From contig JALMGJ010000006.1 in assembly GCA_023362775.1 (NCBI GenBank), positions 17,609,501 through 17,673,500 on the forward strand: a stretch of DNA of 64,000 nt, in the 5' to 3' direction. Shown here in pieces: positions 59,701 through 64,000 of this stretch. Position numbers and translations under genes: made by a program. The stretch's first letter is position 1. The number at the start of each line of letters is the position of its first letter. The notes under the pieces are model-generated. The model was not told where the DNA came from, made no database searches, and saw only the letters and a program-made list of their open reading frames with translations. This stretch comes from Charina bottae. Lineage: Eukaryota > Chordata > Lepidosauria > Squamata > Charinaidae.

Positions 59701-62700
59701 CTGTAGAGAAGTTCACATATTCTAGCATCCTTGTCTGCTCTTTGATTACACAGCTTTCGTAGTGCTGATGCAACTAACTTTATAAGCAATAAGAATCATG
59801 TCTGCTCTCATCTGTAACACAATTACATTCTGAAAATAAATTCTGGATACTGGTGAAAACTCTAAGTATAAGAAAGAACAACTCTGGAGATCTTTGTTCA
59901 AACTGGCTTGTAAACTTTAAACGTAAGACAGATATATAGTCCATTGATCCCTGAAACAAAACTTTTTGCAAGCCTTTCCAAACAGAAGACCTTCAGATAT
60001 GCTAACTAGGATTGCTATTATCCACTGTCCAGGCTTGTGAAGGCTTTCTTATGCTATTTCCCATCTTGCCCTAAGAAGCTCAGTACATATACAGTGCACT
60101 ACCATTTTTCAAAATGATTTATATACATTGCCTCAACAATCCATATTATCACCTGCCAAATGAGCAAATTTAGCCAATTTCTTCAGTCTTTCCCCTTGAC
60201 CACAGCTAAAGAGGCAAACATTGGATTTTTAAGCTCATACTTCATCATGATAATGCTTACTTGGAGAAGAGCCTAGAAACACCTTCTGAATGGCAGTAAA
60301 CTGTGTGAAAAAGCCATGAGAAGGAAAGGCAAAGGATGGCTCCCAAGAAGAACATTCCAACCACCACCTTCTCCTGCACGGGTGCTACAAAGGACATGTT
60401 TGGCCGGAACATGTAGAAGATCCCCAAACACAGAAAGAACACACATCCTAGACACAGAAAGACATGGTTATTAGCCTTGATAAACTGTAAGATGGGCAAA
60501 AGGGGAGTAACCACAAATATTGCCTCTAAATCATCTACCATATGACTGTGTATTTTCCAGCTAATGTTTGCTTTTAGCAGAATGATCTATGTTCCTGTTG
60601 GCTTGTTTTCTGACAAGAGCCAAAGATTTGCCAAAGTTATCCAATAAATTCATAGCAATGCTAACTGCTCTTTCCAGCTTTTCAAGTCTAGCCTACTAGA
60701 GTTTCTTGTTCTTCCAACTAATACCTGTTTACAGTCCTCACCTCCTATTTCAGGGTTACTCCTGGTGCTTGAAACATTTTAGCATCATTAAGAAAGTCCA
60801 GCAAAACAAGTGACCTGATACAAAGCTGGAATGAGGTCCAGCTTACTATAATTATGCATTAGAAGTTATATTGACACGCATATGATCAGTGAGCCACTAA
60901 GGCTTGGGGCAGGTGTACTTTCACCCAAGTATCCTGCCAAGTAAGATACTTGTAATTTACACACTTTAAAAATGTCAGCAAATCAAGTTTTGTTCCAGGT
61001 CAGTACGATATACTGACTGCAATGGCAATTCAAGCTAATTGGTAGCTTCTCATAACATTAGTCCCAACGGCCAGGAAGCACAGGTAATTAAACTACTTTC
61101 GAAGGCAACATTACTATCAAGCAACCACAGAGAGTTGCAACGGATAATGTTGGTCTGCATCACTGCAATTCAGACAGCCCATGTTGAAACCTTGGGCCAG
61201 AAATCTTGATGCAGAAGTTTGATGAATGCAAGATATCTTGATGGGAAAGCAAAATTATCTGCTGCAAAACCACTGGCTTGGCATTGTAACTCGAGCTCGT
61301 TAAAGGCACCATATAATGCATAGCTTTCCTATGTGTGTCGCGACACACTACTGTCGCCTGAGGGGGCCAGGTGTGCCGTGCAAAAACCCGGAAGCACTGA
61401 TGGCGTGCCGCCTCACGTGGCGGCAGGCCATCAGCACTTCCTGGTTTTCGTGCGGCATACCAGGACACCGCCGCTGCTGCCGCGCGTAAAAGCCCAAAAG
61501 TGCCACAGTGGCAGCAGGCGAAATCCCAGAAGCGCCGCCGCTGTGGTGGCCCATGAAAACCCAAAAGCGCCATGGCGGCGGTGGCACGCGAAAACCCAAA
61601 AGCGCCGTGGTGGTGGCGCTTCCAGGTTTTCGCCCCCCGCCACCACTGCGGCACTTCTGGGTTTTCGCGCGTCGCCATTGGTGTGTCGCCAACTGAAAAG
61701 TTTGGAAAGCCCTGATATAATGCATAGGTTAGATGGCTATCAATAGAGAAAAGTAGGGTGATCTTAATTAAAATGATCCTTTGTGAGAACAGGAAGTAGA
61801 GTGCAACCATTCACAGGGCTCTAGTAGATCAACAGCAGCAATCTGGCAGGTCAACAGCAATCTTCAAATTGGTACCAGCCACAGGTGGGCAGGAGAGTAT
61901 ATTACAACTTGCTGGCTGAGCTGTGCATATCAGAGTAATGGGTTCAAGTCAAAAAAAATTAATGCTGGACCAAAATAATTTATTCTAACATAATTACAAT
62001 AATGAAATATTCCATTCCTTTCATCCCTATTCCACTATGAACTATAAAAAAAGTTTTAACATTTTCATCAAGTGTACCTAGTAGATGCGTCCAGATGTTG
62101 CCTGTCTCTGTGTGTATTCTGAAAATGCTTTTAAAGCAAGCCCGGAAAGAAGGCATGGGTGGTCGGTGCCCATGCAACAGGTAGTCGTTGTCCTTTAACC
62201 AATCAGGTAAGACATCAAAGGGAATGACACGCCATCGGCCCTCCCATACCTAAAGGAAGTAATATGAAGTTACGTTCTGGTTCATGGTGTGATGAAACAG
62301 ATCTGCTGAAAAATCCCTGCCACAACAGGAAATCTTCATATATGCTGTATCTATATATGTGCATTTGATCTTCCACATGCAATTAGAAAACAGGATGATT
62401 ATGATTCCTCTCTAGTTAAGCTATATCAAAAGGAAGTGCTGTACAAGGGCAAGAATATAATTACCCTCAAAACGTAGGCCTATAACTCCACATGCTTCCA
62501 TTGCTCAAGGGCACAATGGTAGATGTTATGCAAATTTTGAAAATATTTATTTCAACTAATTTCTTGAACCTATGCATAAGTAATGTGCAATAACAAAATC
62601 TGCTTTTACATGTGGCTATAATGTTGCTTAGTGTGAAACACTTTCCCACAGGGAAGTGTCCTTTCAGAATATCCATTTTGTAGGTGATAGAAGTTGGAAT

Positions 62701-63688
62701 GAAAAAAGAAGCATATCATGCAGATAACTCACTGGGCTGCAATCCCAAACAGGAATCAAATATATTATAATTCTTTTAATAGTTTCAATACTGGATAAAA
62801 GTAAGAAGCAGTTTCCTCTGCAACATTTCTATACTGGGATTACAGTTTAATAGAATTTGTATTGGATAACCAGGTTGCTAGTCTCTCATTCTAATGATGC
62901 AGATAATGCAAAACAAGGATGAAAATCTTCTGTTAAGTTTTGCTTCTGAAGTTAACCAGAGTTGCCTAGTATTTAGGCTACTATGTAGTATGAACTATTT
63001 CCCTTTAAATAACTGAAGAAAAATCAAGACAAGTAATGCTCCCAGAATTATACAATACATTTGCCCAATATAGCAATTCAACAGAATTTGGATTTTATTT
63101 TTTCCTTAGATTGTGGAGACAATGAGGTTCCAATACAAAAGATGCATATGGTAATCTGAAAACAAAGATTTGCAAGGACTAAAAGAAAGAAGGGGGGGGG
63201 GGAAATGTGACCTTGTAAATTAAAGTCCTTTGACCCAGAAACACGTAAAGCACAGAGTATTATTCTGCTTGGACTTCCACAGATGTTTCTAAAAGGAGAT
63301 TCAACAGTTGTACCATCATGTTTAATCCCACATTTCAACTTGTAATCCACATCTTATTAAACTTTCTAATTTATCCAATTATGGAAGGCTTGAGATCTGA
63401 ACATACACCCACCGAAACAGAAGTAACCACCAGGATGACAGCAGTTCTTGATGGCCACCCATTGTGACTTGCCTCTTTGTTGCCAGAAGTGCATGCGCTG
63501 CTAGCCACGGGACCTACCAACTATGTAAAGCTCACTAGTGCATGATGCCTCTTTGCTTTACAGCATCTTACCTTGCATACAAATTCTTCCATTCTCTCCA
63601 TTGCATGGTGGGCTTGGAGGAGAGGCAGCATTCCCATAAAGCCCTCATCTTCCTGAGTTGAACTGTTGTCCCCATCTTTGCCAGAATC
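56624..63688 (-). CDS. ADIPOR2: ADIPOR2, C-terminal six coding exons (gene-level span)
   Basis: Adiponectin receptor 2 is a PAQR-family seven-transmembrane protein with a cytoplasmic N-terminus, a zinc-bound ceramidase-like core and a role in AMPK/PPAR signalling. Six - strand exons (63688-63572, 62249-62078, 60447-60261, 59674-59487, 57524-57331, 56752-56624) give 328 codons plus stop in one frame with GT/AG borders. Human ADIPOR2 has 386 residues, so roughly the first 58 lie beyond 64000. RIHTETGNIWTHLLG, FSWLFHTVYCHSEG, RFFPGKCDIW and FHSHQLFHIFVVAG are present, including the zinc-ligand histidines (one in FHTVYCH, two in SHQLFH). KCDIW and VISEG..KAAT favour ADIPOR2 over ADIPOR1 (KFDIW). 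Confidence 0.97.
56753..57330. other. ADIPOR2 intron (0.6 kb)
   Basis: No transposon recognised. Contains a C-rich run near 57068-57086. Confidence 0.6.
57331..57524 (-). CDS. ADIPOR2: ADIPOR2 coding exon (TM5-TM6, ...RFFPGKCDIW)
   Basis: A 194-nt exon after TTGTCTTCTAG, ending ATCTGG|GTAAGT in phase 0. It encodes GVFLALGLSGVIPTLHFVIS, then EGLLKAATMGQIGWLALMAC and AARIPERFFPGKCDIW. The Cys in GKCDIW separates ADIPOR2 from ADIPOR1. Confidence 0.96.
57930..58305 (-). mobile_element. Possible LTR-like fragment (orientation uncertain)
   Basis: A moderately GC-rich block starting TGTGTGTGATGTGATGG. It holds GGCGATCACTCGTAGCC, a squamate repeat motif, then GAGCAATAAAGAAACTTGAC and an end ..AAATGTGAACA. 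AATAAA followed about 50 nt later by a CA end is LTR-like for the + strand. No TSD was found; class uncertain. Confidence 0.25.
58260..58669. repeat. Patchwork palindrome with templated-looking inserts
   Basis: 58513-58587 and 58595-58669 are inverted 75-bp arms with two mismatches around a 7-nt spacer. 58260-58327 repeats the inner arm, with the central segment in the opposite orientation. Between them lie the inverted 148-bp copy of 48226-48373 (58328-58475) and a 22-bp inverted match to 51907-51928 (58483-58504). Confidence 0.88.
58920..59006 (+). mobile_element. Penelope-like fragment, single arm
   Basis: TTGCTCAGACTGAAGAAGCT to GACATGATTCAAGCTACAG, the same arm as in the fold-back copies at 13690 and 23617, here unpaired. 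Contains a hammerhead-like core at 58929-58959. Confidence 0.65.
59487..59674 (-). CDS. ADIPOR2: ADIPOR2 coding exon (TM3-TM4, LDYSGIALLIMGSFVPWLYY)
   Basis: A 188-nt exon after TTGTCTTAG, ending GAGCAG|GTGAGA. It encodes LDYSGIALLIMGSFVPWLYY, then SFYCNPQPCFIYLIVICVLG and IAAIIVSQWDRFATPEYRGV, two further membrane segments that match human nearly residue for residue. Confidence 0.96.
59675..60260. other. ADIPOR2 intron (0.6 kb)
   Basis: No repeat or exon recognised. Confidence 0.6.
60261..60447 (-). CDS. ADIPOR2: ADIPOR2 coding exon (TM1-TM2, zinc-ligand His)
   Basis: A 187-nt exon after GTGTCTAG, ending TCCAA|GTAAGC. It encodes CVFFLCLGIFYMFRPNMSFV, then KVVVGMFFLGAILCLSFSWL and FHTVYCHSEGVSRLFSK. 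Two hydrophobic membrane segments are clear. FHTVYCH carries the first zinc ligand of the family. Confidence 0.96.
60448..62077. other. ADIPOR2 intron (1.6 kb)
   Basis: Apart from the hAT family B MITE at 61319-61714, no element recognised. Confidence 0.65.
61319..61714. mobile_element. hAT-type MITE family B, long GC-rich copy, perfect 8-bp TSD
   Basis: CATAGCTTTCCTATGTGTGT ... AAAGTTTGGAAAGCCCTG. ATATAATG is duplicated at 61311-61318 and 61715-61722. At 396 bp it is longer than its relatives because of repeated AAAACCCAAAAGCGCC-type units. Confidence 0.9.
62078..62249 (-). CDS. ADIPOR2: ADIPOR2 coding exon (VWEGRWRVIP...NIWTHLLG)
   Basis: A 172-nt exon starts GTATGGGAG after a TTTAG acceptor and ends CTACTAG|GTACAC with one base left over. 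It encodes VWEGRWRVIPFDVLPDWLKD, then LLHGHRPPMPSFRACFKSIF and RIHTETGNIWTHLL, the membrane-proximal region conserved across PAQR receptors. Confidence 0.96.
62250..63571. other. ADIPOR2 intron (1.3 kb)
   Basis: No transposon, repeat array or exon recognised, apart from a short G-run near 63193-63202. Confidence 0.6.
63572..63688 (-). CDS. ADIPOR2: ADIPOR2 coding exon (N-terminal cytoplasmic, QEDEGFMGM)
   Basis: A 117-nt phase-0 exon, read leftwards, follows TTTCTTTTTCAG and ends GCAAG|GTAAG. The 39 codons start DSGKDGDNSSTQ, then EDEGFMGMLPLLQAHHAMER and MEEFVCK. The first twelve residues are variable; the rest matches human QEDEGFMGMSPLLQAHHAMEKMEEFVCK almost exactly. Confidence 0.95.
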
Positions 63689-64000
63689 CTGAAAAAGAAA
63701 AATGCAGGATAGGAAGCAAAAGCTTTATTTTCCAAATGACAACACACAAAACCCAAATGTAAAATACAAAGCCAGAAATACGAGTTCACACACAAATGCA
63801 AGAAGACTATCCATTAAGACAGTTTTTCTGGATGCCTATTCCAAAGATGTTCTCTGGTTAGCTGTAACTGAGAGCAATGGGCCTCAGGAAACTGCTTTTG
63901 GCACGGGTGGGGAAGAGTGAAGGAGAGAGAATGGCAGAATATAGCTGAAAGTTACTTGTTTCCCAAAAGTTTAAATAAGAGCCTAGCACACAGCATGAAT
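63689..64000. other. ADIPOR2 intron, continuing beyond the window
   Basis: Intronic sequence upstream of the exon ending at 63688; no feature recognised. The missing N-terminal ADIPOR2 exon or exons lie further right. Confidence 0.6.

Overview
The window is nuclear DNA of a vertebrate, almost certainly a squamate reptile (lizard or snake). It holds parts of two convergent multi-exon genes in AT-rich intronic DNA crowded with squamate-type transposons: L2, CR1, L1 and RTE/BovB LINEs, Sauria-type tRNA SINEs, Penelope-like fragments, hAT and TA-target MITEs and one Tc1-like element. There are no bacterial genes, operons or CRISPR arrays. I cannot name the species.

From 2152 to 49747 on the + strand lie the last eleven recognisable coding exons of CACNA2D4, the alpha2delta-4 subunit of voltage-gated calcium channels. 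Exon phases join correctly from one exon to the next, and the chain ends in the GPI-signal-like tail and a stop at 49745-49747. From 63688 down to 56624 on the - strand lie the last six coding exons of ADIPOR2, adiponectin receptor 2, again with fully consistent phases. Its 3' UTR probably runs to a poly(A) signal near 54216. The N-terminal exons of both genes lie outside the window. The tail-to-tail order CACNA2D4 > < ADIPOR2 matches the mammalian arrangement as I recall it.

The rest is introns and the roughly 7 kb between the two stop codons. Many insertions can be delimited to the base by target-site duplications (TSDs): three short L1-like elements that keep both ends and an ORF1-like reading frame but lack ORF2; a 1.58 kb Tc1-like transposon with 30-bp perfect inverted repeats and a transposase broken by one frameshift; a 5'-truncated L2 with a 919-codon open frame; at least five hAT-type MITE families with 8-bp TSDs; TA-flanked MITEs; and a tRNA-headed SINE family whose seven copies all lie on the + strand.

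Points most worth a second look: a patchwork palindrome in an ADIPOR2 intron (58260-58669) into which a 148-bp inverted copy of sequence near CACNA2D4 has been pasted; three Penelope-like insertions sharing one fold-back architecture with 13-15 bp TSDs; hammerhead-ribozyme-like cores in related sequences; and two transposons inserted about 30 nt upstream of CACNA2D4 splice acceptors.
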